From Bryum argenteum (Eukaryota > Streptophyta > Bryopsida > Bryales > Bryaceae): a DNA stretch of 64,000 bases. The notes under the pieces are model-generated. The model saw nothing but the letters and a program-made list of their open reading frames with translations. It did no database searches and was not told the origin of the DNA. This document shows positions 1 to 11,682 of this stretch, in pieces (within the stretch, counting starts at the first letter, position 1; every line of letters starts with the position of its first letter). The stretch covers positions 16,465,495 through 16,529,494 of the forward strand of contig CM073328.1 of assembly GCA_037043015.1 (NCBI GenBank). The letters are read 5' to 3'. The position numbers and the translations under genes were made by a program.

Positions 1-195
1 AATTGCACAAGTGAGCGCCTTAACTTCATAGAATCGCAAAATGTTTTAGAGTTAATATATGATTCTAAAACGAGAGGTTGTAAAGCTCCACAACACTCTC
101 AAAAACTATTCGATTGTTTGTATGTTCTTTCATGCAAAAAAAACTTTAGAGTGCGAGTATTTCAAAAATATTTATGAACCCAACATCTAGAGTAG

Positions 196-360
196 AATTG
201 CCTATTCTTGCAAAACAACAATATTATGTTCATTATTGCCACAAAATTTGTGGTACTTGCCTTGAAAAGACATCACATTGTCCCATATGTGAAAATTTGT
301 TGAACGTTGATTTCAAAAAGCACAAAATATATCTTAGATACATCGATCACTAAAGATATT
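196..360 (+). pseudogene. RING-finger-like relic
   Basis: One frame here reads through a cysteine/histidine cluster, YCHKICGTCLEKTSHCPIC, that has the spacing of the second half of a C3HC4 RING finger: a Cys-His pair, Cys-x2-Cys, then a closing Cys-Pro-x-Cys. It ends at a stop (TAA) after about 50 residues. RING fingers usually act as E3 ubiquitin ligase modules; the first zinc-ligand pair is not evident upstream. The bases up to about 860 hold further broken, AT-rich coding-like debris in several frames (for example SIALLLLDGNKI), so I read 1-1525 as one decayed gene or element. The motif is seen; the link to the downstream fold is inferred from proximity and matching composition. Confidence 0.4.
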
Positions 361-859
361 GAAATAACTTCTTTACTAGATTTTCATGATACTTTTGATC
401 GATTACAAATCTTTTTACAAAAAGGAGTGAAGAAAACAAAAAGAAGATGCCGCTTTTAAACAAGATACTTCAATGTGCATTGATGCAAAAAGGATATCTT
501 GAATTATTTATTCTCAAGAAATTTGATATAAAAACGACATGAGAATTGTTATTAGCTACACAAGCATTCCAAAGAGATAAAAGTAAAAAAGAACACCATA
601 TTGGGAGAATATCAAATTTGAAAATGCATGGCAAGAAGTTTATGGAGACAATCATCTTATACCAACAACATCTATTGCTTTATTATTATTAGATGGTAAT
701 AAAATAATAAATGATAAAATATTAAATCCAAGCACTTTATCACTGAATCATGTTTTATTCATTTATATACCTAAAATATGGAATAATGATCTGGTTGCAT
801 ATCAAAGCACATTAGTCAAGCAGATATATATTATGAAAACTGCTCCCGTCTGAGGAGGA

Positions 860-1525
860 GGTCAATCAAACAGCACTCCAAAAAAGGGTCATTATAAGTC
901 CGTCGGCCATGGGTACATAGCTCATGGAGGAGTAGACTCAAGAGGAGATGTGGTACCATATGATCGGAAAAACATGCCTCAAAGCAAAAAACTTGCTTTC
1001 AGACGTATAGGAGATTCTCTTGCAACAAAAATGTGGAAGGCATTGGATTTATTTGGTCATCCAGTTAAAGAATTTTTTACAAATCAATTCCAAGCTATAG
1101 ATTGCATATCAATTGGTTTAAATTCATATCCAACACAAGTGCATCGATTACATTTATCCAAGAATTCTTTTATTAAGCCACACATAGACATATTTGATTT
1201 TAATTGTTCTTTTATATGTTGGTTCAATGAGGACATCCCAAAGGAGGTGAATTTGGAATTTTCCAACATTGTATGAAGTTCGAAAATAATAACTGAGTTT
1301 GGTATATTTGTATTTAGCAAATATATTAGCCATGGAACGTTACGATTTGATTCCAATTCATTATCAGACACTGATTTTAAGATTGGTTGTGCTCTGGTTA
1401 ATAAAGAAGCAATTTGTACGAGAGTTGAAAATCAACTACAAAGTAAAAATCCTATTACTTGGAAAGTTACCAAGTATAGAAATCTTATGGATAATGAAGA
1501 TTGTGAAAGTTAGGTTACAAATAAA
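860..1525 (+). pseudogene. 2-oxoglutarate/Fe(II) dioxygenase-like relic
   Basis: Two frames joined by small lesions give a double-stranded beta-helix pattern. A His-x-Asp motif lies in NSFIKPHIDIFDF, a GGEFGIF turn follows about 20 residues later, and a distal histidine lies in SKYISHGTLRF. This order (HxD, GGxF, distal His in HGT) is that of 2OG/Fe(II) dioxygenases, including the TET/JBP-like proteins carried by some fungal transposons. A frame change near 1250 and an in-frame TGA near 1276-1278 break it; the reading ends at TAG about 1523-1525. The alternative is chance similarity in an AT-rich relic. The family call rests only on motif order. Confidence 0.4.
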
Positions 1526-2207
1526 AATGAGAAATTGGCCTAGAAATTATTAACATGCCAAAAAAATCCTAAATATTCCATTCCAAGTTTTGAGGTAGTT
1601 TGCACCATTGCAAGACAATTGTTTGTCTTAAATTTTGTTATCGGTACAAGTCTCTTTTTATATAAAATACACATATTTCTTGTTCTTGATTGGGTTTTTT
1701 CTTGATATAGTAACACGTAATTCATTATAATGGGAATATTCAAATTATCATCAAATAACATATTTCATTAAAGTGAGAATAGTTCTATTATCATCGGCCT
1801 AAATTCCACAAAAAGGACTATAGGGCGACCTAAAGTGAAAAACAAGAAACTCAAAACTCTCTAATATAAGCAAAATATCCCATTAAAACAAGAAACTCAA
1901 CTATATTGAGAGCATATATTTGGAAATGTCAAAACACATTCCATATCTAATCTAAAACGAATAGCACATCAGAACAGAAAACACATTAAAATGAGAAATT
2001 AGAACAATGTCAAATATTACATATAGTTCTAAACGTACGATTCTATGTAATATATCAGTTACGATACAGTTCCGCTACAAAAAAATTACACCAATCTAAT
2101 TCTGCCTAGACATGAAAACTGTAATCAACTTCAACGCAATTGAGCTTAAATCCAATTCGAGCAAAAATTATGGACGAGCTCTTGCCAACTTTGTCCTACA
2201 TACTAAC
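1526..2207. other. AT-rich spacer without a gene
   Basis: No convincing reading frame. Two isolated GGCCTAAATT / GCGACCTAAAG words near 1796 and 1828 resemble half of the palindrome found in the arrays further right, so the left edge of the large element may lie in here. No terminal inverted repeat could be identified. Confidence 0.4.
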
Positions 2208-2440
2208 TAAAGCCGCGATTGACTATTTAGGTTGACGTGAGCTAAATACCAATGCTTCAGTAATCGAAATGTTTATTCCCCCTCCGCCTCAAAACCCACA
2301 ATACTTTGTTGCTCTTCTCCACTTTGTCCACCATAATAGCGAAAGCCGCGATTGACTATTTAGGTCGACACGACCTAAATACCAATGTCTTGAGTGATCA
2401 AAAATCTTATTCCACCTCGCCCTCGAAACGCAGAATACTT
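2208..2440. repeat. Two-copy 118-bp direct repeat, each with a TTTAGGT palindrome
   Basis: Two copies, about 2208-2323 and 2326-2440, share the lead-in AGCCGCGATTGACTATTTAG and the tail ACCAATG. Each holds a palindrome (2224-2247 and 2358-2380); the second has arms ATTTAGGTCG and CGACCTAAAT around ACA. The same palindrome fills the arrays at 5.6-6.9 and 15.1-16.3 kb. The repeat overlaps the decayed 3' end of the minus-strand gene. Confidence 0.75.
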
Positions 2441-5341
2441 TGTTTGATGATAGTAACTTGTTGCTCAGATATTGAGATTGTTGGACGTTGAGAACCAGCT
2501 TTGGCACTCGATTTCCAAGTCAAAAATAGCACCGCATATAGCGGACCGGGTCATGGTCATTTGTCATCAAAGACCCATTTAAAGTTCTTTTGTGTGTCCC
2601 ACCAACATAGGTATCTTGAACAAGAGCACGCTTGCTAAAAGGTTTAAAAATCAATTTGAATACATCCCGGATTGTTGCGATCTACATCGAAATCAGTCAA
2701 AGCCCGCGCAATCCAAAAAGGTCGAGCATCTCCATCTGCAGGACGTAAAGCCAAAAAGTAGCCGGCATATACATCTCGACCAACGCGAAAAGACTCTCTT
2801 GGTTTATCACACAAGCGGCCAATAAAATGAGGGTCTTGACCATATTCCTCGCGTAATTCGCCTGTGTGCAGGTATTCTCGAATCAACGGTACTCGAGACA
2901 AAGGCCAACATCCATTCTTTAAAGTAGTAGAAACCTCCATGGGCGCCAACAATAAATCATTTACGGAACGCCAATATCGTAAAACAAAATCATGTCGTCG
3001 ACGAAATTCTCCTGACAAGTCTTGAGCACATGAGGTTTCCCACAACTTAATGAAACCTGCTATACCTTTCACAATTTCATCGAGATTCTTCATAGGAATT
3101 GACGCTAGAGGCTTCATTTCTCCCGTAGGCAATAGAGGCATACCAGTAATAGAATTCTCTTTCCACAATTTTATTCCTTCACTAGTTGATGGAAGCCACT
3201 CATTGTCGGAACATAACATCTTGTACTTCATCATGGGCCACCCGTTGTCATGTTTGAAAAATTTGAATTGTTGTCCTTCTGAATGACCAACGAGAACTTC
3301 GTCTTTAGAAGCAATGAAATCCTTGATATATCCTTTGAAATCGGGAATCTCCTCAATCAGATGTGGAATAACTGGGAGTGCCTCAGCATCCATGAAAGAT
3401 TTCATAAGAAGAGGAATTGTCAAATAGTCGTTCTCCTTTAAAATCATACTCCAACGTCCAAAAAGAGCGTCAATATCTTCATGAGTATGCCCAACTAAAA
3501 GAAATTGACGTATATTTCACGGAAAACACCCATATGTACCAGAAGGGACCAAAAGCAAAACATGAATCGATTTTTGTTATCGGAGGCGGCGTTGTCAAGT
3601 TGCACATGTAAAACAGGAGGAAGGGATTCCGTAGCACCTGATGACTCACTCTCGGGCAAAAGAGAGTTTAAACAAGCATCTTTACCGATGAGCAAAGCCT
3701 CAAACAAAGGATGCGTTCCAGATCCAGCAAACAATGACTTCGAATGTGATATCGGAACTCCTTCTAAATCACGCAGAAGCTTCAAAATAGATCCAACAGT
3801 GTGATTGCAATCACTCGGATAAATGTCAAGTCCATAGTGAGCATAACGAACATCGCAATGTCCGTGGGCAATCATTCCCGTCACAGCAATAGGGAGCTTC
3901 ATAAGCGCATCATTTGTTTTTGTTTTGTGAGAAAACAAAGGATAAGCCGTTTTTGCATGATCCATTTTGTCGTGGATAATGCAAAGAACATCTTTGGGCC
4001 TTTGAATAGATAAAGAGCGGTTTGTATAGTGATACTCACGATGTGTTCGCTGATGGTCCAAGTGCAGTTTAAGCTTTTTGATCCACATGTTCTCTTCACC
4101 TGAATCTGGAACCATGGACTTGATCATGGTCTCAAGTTTATCACACGTTGCACATCGTGCAAAATTGTCTCCGGGTGCTTTCTTCGAATACTCGGAGAAA
4201 ATAGTTCGCCTAATCTTGCTGAGAGTACTTTGAGCGATGAATTTCAGACCCAACCTCTCGTTGATAAGATTGATATCTGGGATCGTATCTTTCCATTTGA
4301 AGGACGAAGGCAATGACCGTGATACTACTTTGAGTCCATTACTCAAAGATCTTTGCTTTGTGCGGCATATGATCACCGTTGTCGATTAACATTTTCAAAT
4401 AGCGTGCGTGACTTGTCTCACATGAAGTCGTGGTTTCTTCGAGCCAACATTCCCGTGATGTCGAGCCCGTAAGCGGCCGCCCGCCTCAGCTTTCTTCCTG
4501 TAAAACGTTGCAGGAGGAACTCCAGTAATATTCTGCCATGCTCGAGCACAAATATCAATACCTTCCGTTGTAACCATCATACTTCCGTCAGCAGTTTTAT
4601 GAAATCGATGATGTACATCAATCTTAAAGTGCGCCTTGAACTTAAAATCAGAAGACTCGTACATCTGCTTTCTCAATGTCAGAATCTTCTGGCGAGGGAA
4701 TGGCTGACAACAATTTTTACTGCAACACTTCATACTAGCAACCAAACTGACAGACTCTGCGGTCAATAGTTGCTCTTCCCTCCTAGTTCTCTGAATCTTT
4801 GGATGTCTTTCTCCCAAAGTATATGGACGAACTCCTTTCCTCTTTGGTTGATCACGAGCATAAACCGCGACATTGTATTGCTCCCGATGCAAATGATCAA
4901 GTAAAGACCAACCATCATGAATGGCGTGACTGAGATCCCATTTTAATGACTGAAATATTGTATCAGAAGGCAGAAACTCTAAATCCAAGCACTTTACAAT
5001 CTGAACAACTACTTGATCAACTCGCAAAGGCTCGTCATCAGAACCCAGTATACAATCAGATCCCACACTTTGACAAATACCCTCTGCAACAGCGGCCCCT
5101 CCAGGATTCAATAGTGTCACAAATTTGGTTATCCATTTGCATCTCGGGAGTCCAGGACAATCCTTCAGTCGATCCGGCAGAACAAGCTCAATATCTTCCA
5201 AATCCTGATAACCAAAAAAACAATTACGTTAAACAAGGAACCCCCTTAGACGATGATTGAAACAAAGCCGAAAAATTCTATTAATACCTCTGAAGAAAGA
5301 CCTCGATTGTCCCAGTCGTCATCGGACGCACTACTCGCCAT
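2440..5341 (-). pseudogene. DUF7869-type transposase-like gene, copy 1 (broken)
   Basis: The start ATG is at 5341. Exon 1 (5341-5288, MASSASDDDWDNRGLSSE) ends at GAG|GTATTA; exon 2 starts at 5204 after TTATCAG, both in phase 0. The product has a basic/cysteine-rich first third. The core block follows: IIHDKMDHAKTAYP, GMIAHGHCDVRYAHYGLDIY and VFREIYVNFF-LVGHTHEDIDALFGRW, the signature of the family I know as DUF7869, found in plant and animal mobile elements. The C-terminal third contains SFRVGRDVYAGYFLALRPADGD. The acidic residues in DKMD, LDNAASDN and HTHEDID could form an RNase-H-like catalytic set; that is inference. Frame breaks near 4385, near 3495 (one base lost between VNFF and VGHT) and near 2650 disable it. 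It is a diverged relative of the copy at 27.6-30.5 kb, which confirms the breaks. Confidence 0.75.
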
Positions 5342-5357
5342 GTAGAGCGATCACACC

Positions 5358-5579
5358 CTGATTATAGCTCCGTGAATAAGCTATACAACATGAAAAAAGA
5401 TACAAATAACCATTAGATAAAATGAGCACGCAAACATGAAACCTCAAAACATGCTGAGAAAACCCTACGGAAGTAGTATTTAGCTCGACTGGAATTGATT
5501 TCCTACCTGATATACTAGTTCTAAAAATGCCATTTGACATCAGCTGTGGACATAGCTCGAAACAATAACTTAAACAAAT
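5358..5579. other. Start of the leader intron of the left gene
   Basis: On the minus strand a TATAATCAG acceptor (AG at 5359-5358) lies 17 bases upstream of the start codon. The palindrome array therefore appears to sit inside a leader intron. A candidate donor (TTCCAAG|GTGTTC) lies near 7090. No gene is seen. Confidence 0.45.
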
Positions 5580-6952
5580 ACCGTGCATTTAGAAGGCATC
5601 GACCTAAACAGATCGCGTTTACAAGGCACAGATGTAAACCATCTCGATTAGGAGACAGCGACCTAACCACTGCGTCTATTCAAGATCAACCTAAACACTG
5701 CGTTCACCATACAGCGACCAGTATACTGGCTCAAGTTGGGTTCGACCTAAACATTCCCTATTTAGCAGGCAGCGACCTAAACACTGCGCTGAAAAAAAAG
5801 GCGACCAAACACTTCGTGCAGATCAGAGAGTACTTACAACTGTGCGTTTAGGAGGCAGCAACCTAAACACTGCGTAAAACACGCAGAGACCAACTAAGTG
5901 CTCTTAGCAGGCAGGGACGTAGTCACTCATTGAATAGCAGGCAGCGACCTTTACACTATGTTCAACGCAATACAGACCGCGTATTTACCAGGCACCGACC
6001 TACTATCTGTGCGTTAAGCAGGTAGCGACCTAATCAAATTGCATATAACAAAATTGACCTTACAATGTGCGTTTAGCAGACAGCGACCTAAACAATGTGC
6101 GTTTAGCGACAAATGACCTAAACAATGTGCGTTTAGCGACAATCTAAACAATGCGTTTAGCGACAAATGACCTAAACAATGTGCGTTTAGCGACAAAATG
6201 ACCTAAACAATGTGCGTTTAGCGACACAAATGACCTAAACAATGTTTGTTTAGCAGACAGCGACCTAAACAATGTGCGTTTAGCAGGCAGCGACCTAAAC
6301 AATGTGCGTTTAGCAGACAGCGACCTAAACAATGTGCGTTTAGCAGACAGCGACCTAAACACACTAGGTTAGATAGACATCGACGTTTACAGTGTGCGTT
6401 TACCAGACATTGACCTGAACACAATGTATTTAGCTGACATTGGCCTACAGAATTGGCGTTTAGCAGACAGCGGGCAACTGCATTATGATGGGAGAGTCAA
6501 AACCACTCCGATTATGAAGTAGCGACCTAACACTGTGTTAAACAGGCATCGACGTTTCCACCATGCGTTTAGCGGGTAGCGACCCTAAATCTATGCGATT
6601 AGCAGGCAGCAACCTAAAGCTCTGCGTTTAGCAGACTGCGACCTAACAACAAATGTGCGTTTAGCAGTCACGACCTAAAATCATGCGTTTTGCGACTCGA
6701 CCTAAAATCGCGACTTTCGCGGTGTCGCGACCAAACACCTGTTCAATTGTCCAGGGACCGAAAGTCGTGGGATTAGCAGGTCATGACCTAAAAGTCAGTG
6801 CGTTTAGCAGTCACGACCTAAAAGTCATGCGTTTAGCAGGCTAAATGGAAAATACCAGATTTTGGGACCTAAATGCACACCCATCGACCTAAATGCACAC
6901 CCATCGACCTAAATGCACACCCATCGACCTAAATGCACACTGTGATTCTAGT
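5580..6952. repeat. Left palindrome array, 30-bp units
   Basis: Roughly 40 degenerate units contain GCGTTTAGC and GCGACCTAAAC; between 6242 and 6360 the period is exactly 30 bp. Within a unit the TTTAG and CTAAA words form an imperfect palindrome. The inner edge (6868-6940) has four 20-bp units, CGACCTAAATGCACACCCAT. The whole array is the reverse complement of the one at 15070-16284, and the match extends past the last unit into ACTAGAAT. It lies in the leader of the minus-strand gene. Subterminal binding sites for an element-encoded protein are the likeliest role; this is inferred. Confidence 0.85.
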
Positions 6953-7632
6953 ATTCCTAGGAAGGTTAAATGAATCCCGCGGGGAAGTCGCAAAGAGCAA
7001 GAGAAAAGAACAAATCAATTGCGCATGAAGTTGCAATTGCGTATGGAAATGGCGAACCCGATCACAAAGACCAAGAAACCCTAGCTCACATCGACGAACA
7101 CCTTGGAACACGACCAAATCCAAGAGCAAATTGATGAGGAGATGGTGCGCATCGACGAGGAGCGGAGCGCCGACAGACGCAGCGGAGCGGAGCGACCGAG
7201 CCGCAGCCGAACGAAGCGGAGCGCTTGCGGGCAGCGGACGCAGCCGCAGCGGAGCGAGCGAGCCGCGAGCGGAGCGGAGTCTGTTGGGAGGGTGGCTCAC
7301 TTGTGAGTGGGAGGGTGGCTCGTCGCGAGTGGAGGGTCGCCGGCGCCCGTGAGCCGAGCGGCCGCCGAGCGCCGTGAGCGAGCGCGAAAGCACTGGCCGG
7401 GCTGGCGTAGGGAGCCGGTTGGGGCCCTGGCTGGGACGGCAAGGCGGGAGCCGTTCAAATTCGGGCGGGAAGCTCCCGCCAACGGGCGGCGGGCTGCCCA
7501 TCGCCTTCATGGCGCCCGCTGCCCGGCCTGCCCCGGCGACGTGGCGGCGTGGGGCTGCTGCCCGGGAAGCCCAAGGGTGCCCAAGGGTGCCCACGGGTGC
7601 CCGGGGGTGCCCGAATTGCCCGCTGCCCCAGA
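6953..7632 (-). promoter_or_regulatory. GC-rich, CpG-rich leader/promoter segment of the left gene
   Basis: GC content jumps sharply here. The segment is full of GAGCGGAGC words (7150-7280) and ends with four GGGTGCCC units and CCCGCTGCCCC (7570-7630), after which the sequence falls abruptly into AT-rich DNA. Read on the minus strand, the order (GGGCA repeats, GC-rich stretch, GTTCGTCGATG, AT-richer leader, palindrome array, gene) mirrors 14116-15069. Open frames in this stretch are low-complexity Ala/Arg/Pro by-products. Promoter function is inferred from position and composition. Confidence 0.5.
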
Positions 7633-7838
7633 TAATTTAATTACAGTTATATATATAAAAATTAGAAAATTAAGACATAATTATGTATTGCAATTAACTG
7701 ATTTGTTACAAAATCATTGATTAAAATTTTAATCCTACATAGGTTAATAAATAATGTATTACTCTTTCTATCACAAATTCTAACGTTGTGATAAATTATT
7801 CACTCTAGATCAATCTCAAAAGAGGTGAATAAAATTAA

Positions 7839-8109
7839 CCCCTAAACGTCCCAGCCTATTTTTAGCAGAAAAGCACAAATCCATAAAAATCGTCATAGAT
7901 GAAAATGAAGAGAAGCTAATCAGATCTCAACCGTACAAACTTGTATTAGACTTATCGAAGATCATGTGGACCAAAATTTGAGTCATGATTTGGAACCCAA
8001 CACAAGTGATTTCATCCAAAACAGAGTTTGGATGAAGGCGTTATGGCTCTTCAAAGTTTCCTGCCTTCCATCCAAAATGTAGAAAAACGACATTAACAAC
8101 GTTTAGGAG
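7839..8109. mobile_element. Short TTAA-flanked element, 271 bp
   Basis: Flanked by TTAA (7835-7838 and 8110-8113). The ends are CCCCTAAACGT and ACGTTTAGGAG, inverted repeats with one or two mismatches. TTAA duplication with ends starting CC is the pattern of piggyBac-like elements; Kolobok also uses TTAA. No coding capacity, so a MITE. Confidence 0.55.
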
Positions 8110-8668
8110 TTAATTTATACCGAATCATAGAAGAACACATTCTAAAGAACTAAATTATTCCATACCTAGAATAGTATATATACTTTACGAGTTACTAAAC
8201 TTCGAATATTGATCATCAAATAACTCATTTGAAATCTTACAATATCTAGATTTGTATCCTAATAAACCAATTTTTAATCAAAATTCTTATATATTATAGC
8301 CATCTCATCAAACTTCATTTACGTAATATTTATTTTAGTATACCACAGAAAATTTAGTAAGAATTATGTTAATATAAGTTTATACTTAAAATTTACTAAA
8401 TACTAACTTAAATATACTTCACTCTAAATTTGATCAGTAAGACCATTATCTATAATAGAAAAGCAAATAATTTAATATTATTTTCATACCATTAATGATG
8501 TAACAAATATTATATTAAAACTTATTTGATTATAAAGATTATTAAGGCTTTAAATGAAGTATAACTATTTATTTTTATAACTTTTTGTAAACTAAATCAT
8601 TCCCATAACTTTTTAGAAAAATTTAATATTTTTCAAATCATAAATTCATCTTATGTTGTAAACTTTAA

Positions 8669-8939
8669 CCCCTAAAGGCCCACGGCCGCCGATTCGGCTT
8701 TTACGGTCAAGGCCAAAAAAAATTTACAGTCAACTTCAAATGTTATGATCTCACATCTAGTGATGATCCAACGGTTGAAAATTTTCACACTACTACCTAT
8801 GGTAGTCTACTTCAAGATCCTACGGTTGAAGTTATCAAAAATTTCCAAAAATATTGGACGTATCCGCATTAGTACATAGTGATCAGTGTTGGGATTTCAA
8901 GCTCCCAAAACATCATGGGCCTTTAGGTGTTAATATAGT
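8669..8939. mobile_element. Short TTAA-flanked element, 271 bp
   Basis: Flanked by TTAA (8665-8668 and 8940-8943). The ends are CCCCTAAAGGCCCA and TGGGCCTTTAGGTG, an inverted repeat of 14 with two mismatches. The same length as the neighbour at 7839 suggests one family. An internal phrase (ATGATCTCAC, CCAACGGTTGAAA) recurs in altered form inside the element at 32.8-33.4 kb. Confidence 0.6.
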
Positions 8940-10263
8940 CTTCAGCTTATTACGTATCATTTGATATAAATTTTTTATAGATGTTCTATATTATATTTAT
9001 TAAAAACGTATTTATTCACTAAAATACTACCTATGATTCAATGTATAATATAAATACATGAACCAGTTATAAATCATCAAACTGCGCGTATATTTCTCTA
9101 TATAATCATTAAAATCAAACAAAAAAACATAAATTAAAAAACAGGAATAAAAAACTTAAACAATCAGAGTATTTTAATGTATATAAATCTAAGAACAAAT
9201 TAAAATATATTTTAACAGATAATTAAAAGTTATTCTTAAATTTTATAGAATTTTATAATTCTCAAATGTAAATGATAAATAAAATTTTCATAAATAAATA
9301 AATAAAGAAATATGTAAACACGATTTTCAACTTAAATATTTATTTTATCTTAAGTTAGATATACATGTCATTCGTATTAAACGGTCAACTTATATTACGG
9401 TATAATATTATGTTAATATATACATATCTACCTGCGTCGATTTTACCGTAGTGATAACGGTAATTTTTTTACGACAACTTTAATATCCATACGATTACAT
9501 TAAGATTAAAATTTGTGACAAACATACACTTTTTTTTATTAAGTTATATTATAACTCGGATCTGTTGTTTGAATGAAGTTTGAGCAAAACTACATCCACA
9601 TAAAATAAGTTTAATTTCGTTCTACTTATAATCTCAATATTTTGGACGTTAGCTAGTGTATAAGCGCGACATATGCAAACACCATTTTGCAATGCAATCA
9701 GTCTTTTATTTACAACGTTTGAATAAGCAATTTCATGCTTTCAAATGAAAACATATATTTTCGAGAATAAAAAATATTATTCATTATCGCTAAGTTGTAT
9801 TGTAATTAAAAGAGCGAAAGTACAAGAGAGATAATTTAATCTACTATGACAATTTTTAATTAATTAACCAATTTTAATATTACTTACTTTACAACGTTAT
9901 AAAGTGTTATAAGCGAGCATCAAGAGGCAGATAGGGCAACCTAAAATATTAATCAAAATCTAATTGTCAGAAATTAAAACTATTAGATGTTTATGTCTTA
10001 GAGTATTTGATCTTGTGTAATCATAGAAATAAGTATTATAAAAAGTAATAAGGGAAATGTAATTTTTTTAGTACTAAACGTTTTTGAACTTAAACATAGG
10101 ATTAAAACACGTAATTCGTTACTATAAGAATATTGATATTATGAAATTAATGAAAATTTGGCGACATTAGAACAAAATATATTGTGAGAATACATATAGT
10201 TCGACCCAGATTAAACACACGTTTATGCAGTATTTAACTAAAATTACTTTCGATCTATTTATG

Positions 10264-10316
10264 CTTTAGGATTTAGAGTTTTGAGTTAAGGGTTTGAGAT
10301 TTAAGATTTAGGGTTT
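10264..10316. repeat. Degenerate telomere-like tract
   Basis: Contains TTTAGG, TTTAGAG, TAAGGGTTTGAG and TTTAGGGTTTA, which look like decayed plant telomere repeats (TTTAGGG). A similar tract lies at about 24145-24205. Short and imperfect; could be a chance AT-rich motif. Confidence 0.3.
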
Positions 10317-11177
10317 ATACTAATTATAGAACGCACATTCTTCATATTTAGTCAAAACACGTAATACGTTATAAAGTAAATATTAGGATTATCAAATTGA
10401 GATTGGTTTAAGTCAAATGTACTGTGTGTGTACATTTTGCTCGACTCCACCTAAACCAACATTTCTCAAAAGCAGTGATTATAACATTATAACGAATTAA
10501 GTGTTTCAAATATGTAATATATTTCAATCAGTAAATAATTATATGATATTGAATTACAACACTTTTTACGATAAATAATATCTATATATTCAATGACATT
10601 TTTTCTCATTGTTCGCCTCAGAGAAGGTGTATATAGCAATTATTTCAGACGTCATTCCGAACAATCGACTCACTATCCGACTGGCACTCTTCTACGCGTT
10701 AACTACCTCATGAGCTATTGAGTTCACGTTCTTTCATTATGTTGTCTTTAAGAAGACTAACCCACTGAGTATTCAGTAACTCAACACTCTATTGCCATAT
10801 CCACCTGCTGTTGAATATTTCTTTCAAAGTAGAAATGAATCAGCATTATTGAGACCTTTTGAACATCGACAATGCATTCGATACGTAGTATGTTCAGCGT
10901 TTTAGATTCATGGCTGTCTACAACGACGAATTCGCTTGATGGCGAGTGGATTCTAACTCTCTACGAATTGTGTACCTATATTATCTAATTTATTAAGTTT
11001 TAAATCTGGGCAAACAACATCGTATGCGGAATCGATTGTACTAACATTTACGAAAACATAAACCAATGAATGGTTTATTTAAATCGAAACGAATGAAAGT
11101 ATTCGATCATACATAATCTATTTGATGTTTCATCAATATAAATAAATTTATCACCTGGCGTGCACTTTAATACTTTC

Positions 11178-11682
11178 TTACATTTATTAGAGGAAGTGAG
11201 AGACGACATTCGACTCGTGTTGAGTTTCAATTTAGTGCAAAAAGATTGCAATATGTCTTATGTATTTTGCATTGTTCTATGTTGAGGAATGTTACATTGC
11301 TACATATATGATAAAAGATTGTGGAATCGTGAAATACAAAGTTCTTTCCTACTATGTTTGCAATTGTGTTTCTGATGTAACGAATGCACATAAACGCAGT
11401 ATCAGTTATGATACATACGAAGAATGAATTACATTTAATAGAGGAAGTGAAAGACGACATTCGACTCGTGTTGAATTTCAATTTAGTGCAAAAAGATTGC
11501 AATATGTCTTATGTATTTTGCATTCTTCTATGTTAAGGAATGTTACATTACTACATATATGATAAAAGATTGTGGAATCGTGAAATACAAAGTTCTTTCC
11601 TACTATGTTTGCAATTGTGTTTCTGATGTAACGAATGCACATAAACGCAGTATTAGTTATGATACATACGAAGAATGAAGAA
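11178..11682. repeat. Two-copy tandem duplication, 251-bp period
   Basis: The block beginning near AGGAAGTGAGAGACGACATT (11191) repeats from 11442 with only a few substitutions and continues through CATACGAAGAATGAA in both copies. The near-identity implies a fairly recent duplication within otherwise old AT-rich DNA. No gene is seen in it. Confidence 0.85.

Noticed and set aside
6014..6424. Repetitive Asn-Ala-His-Cys / Leu-Phe-Arg-Ser frames in the left array
   Set aside because: A 30-bp period is a multiple of three, so the array reads open by arithmetic.
5580..6952. CRISPR-like reading of the 30-bp array
   Set aside because: There are no unique spacers; the whole unit repeats, and the context is eukaryotic.
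6929..7640. Several overlapping Ala/Arg/Pro-rich open frames in the GC-rich leader
   Set aside because: They overlap in all frames, are low complexity and match the tandem GAGCGGAGC words; composition explains them.
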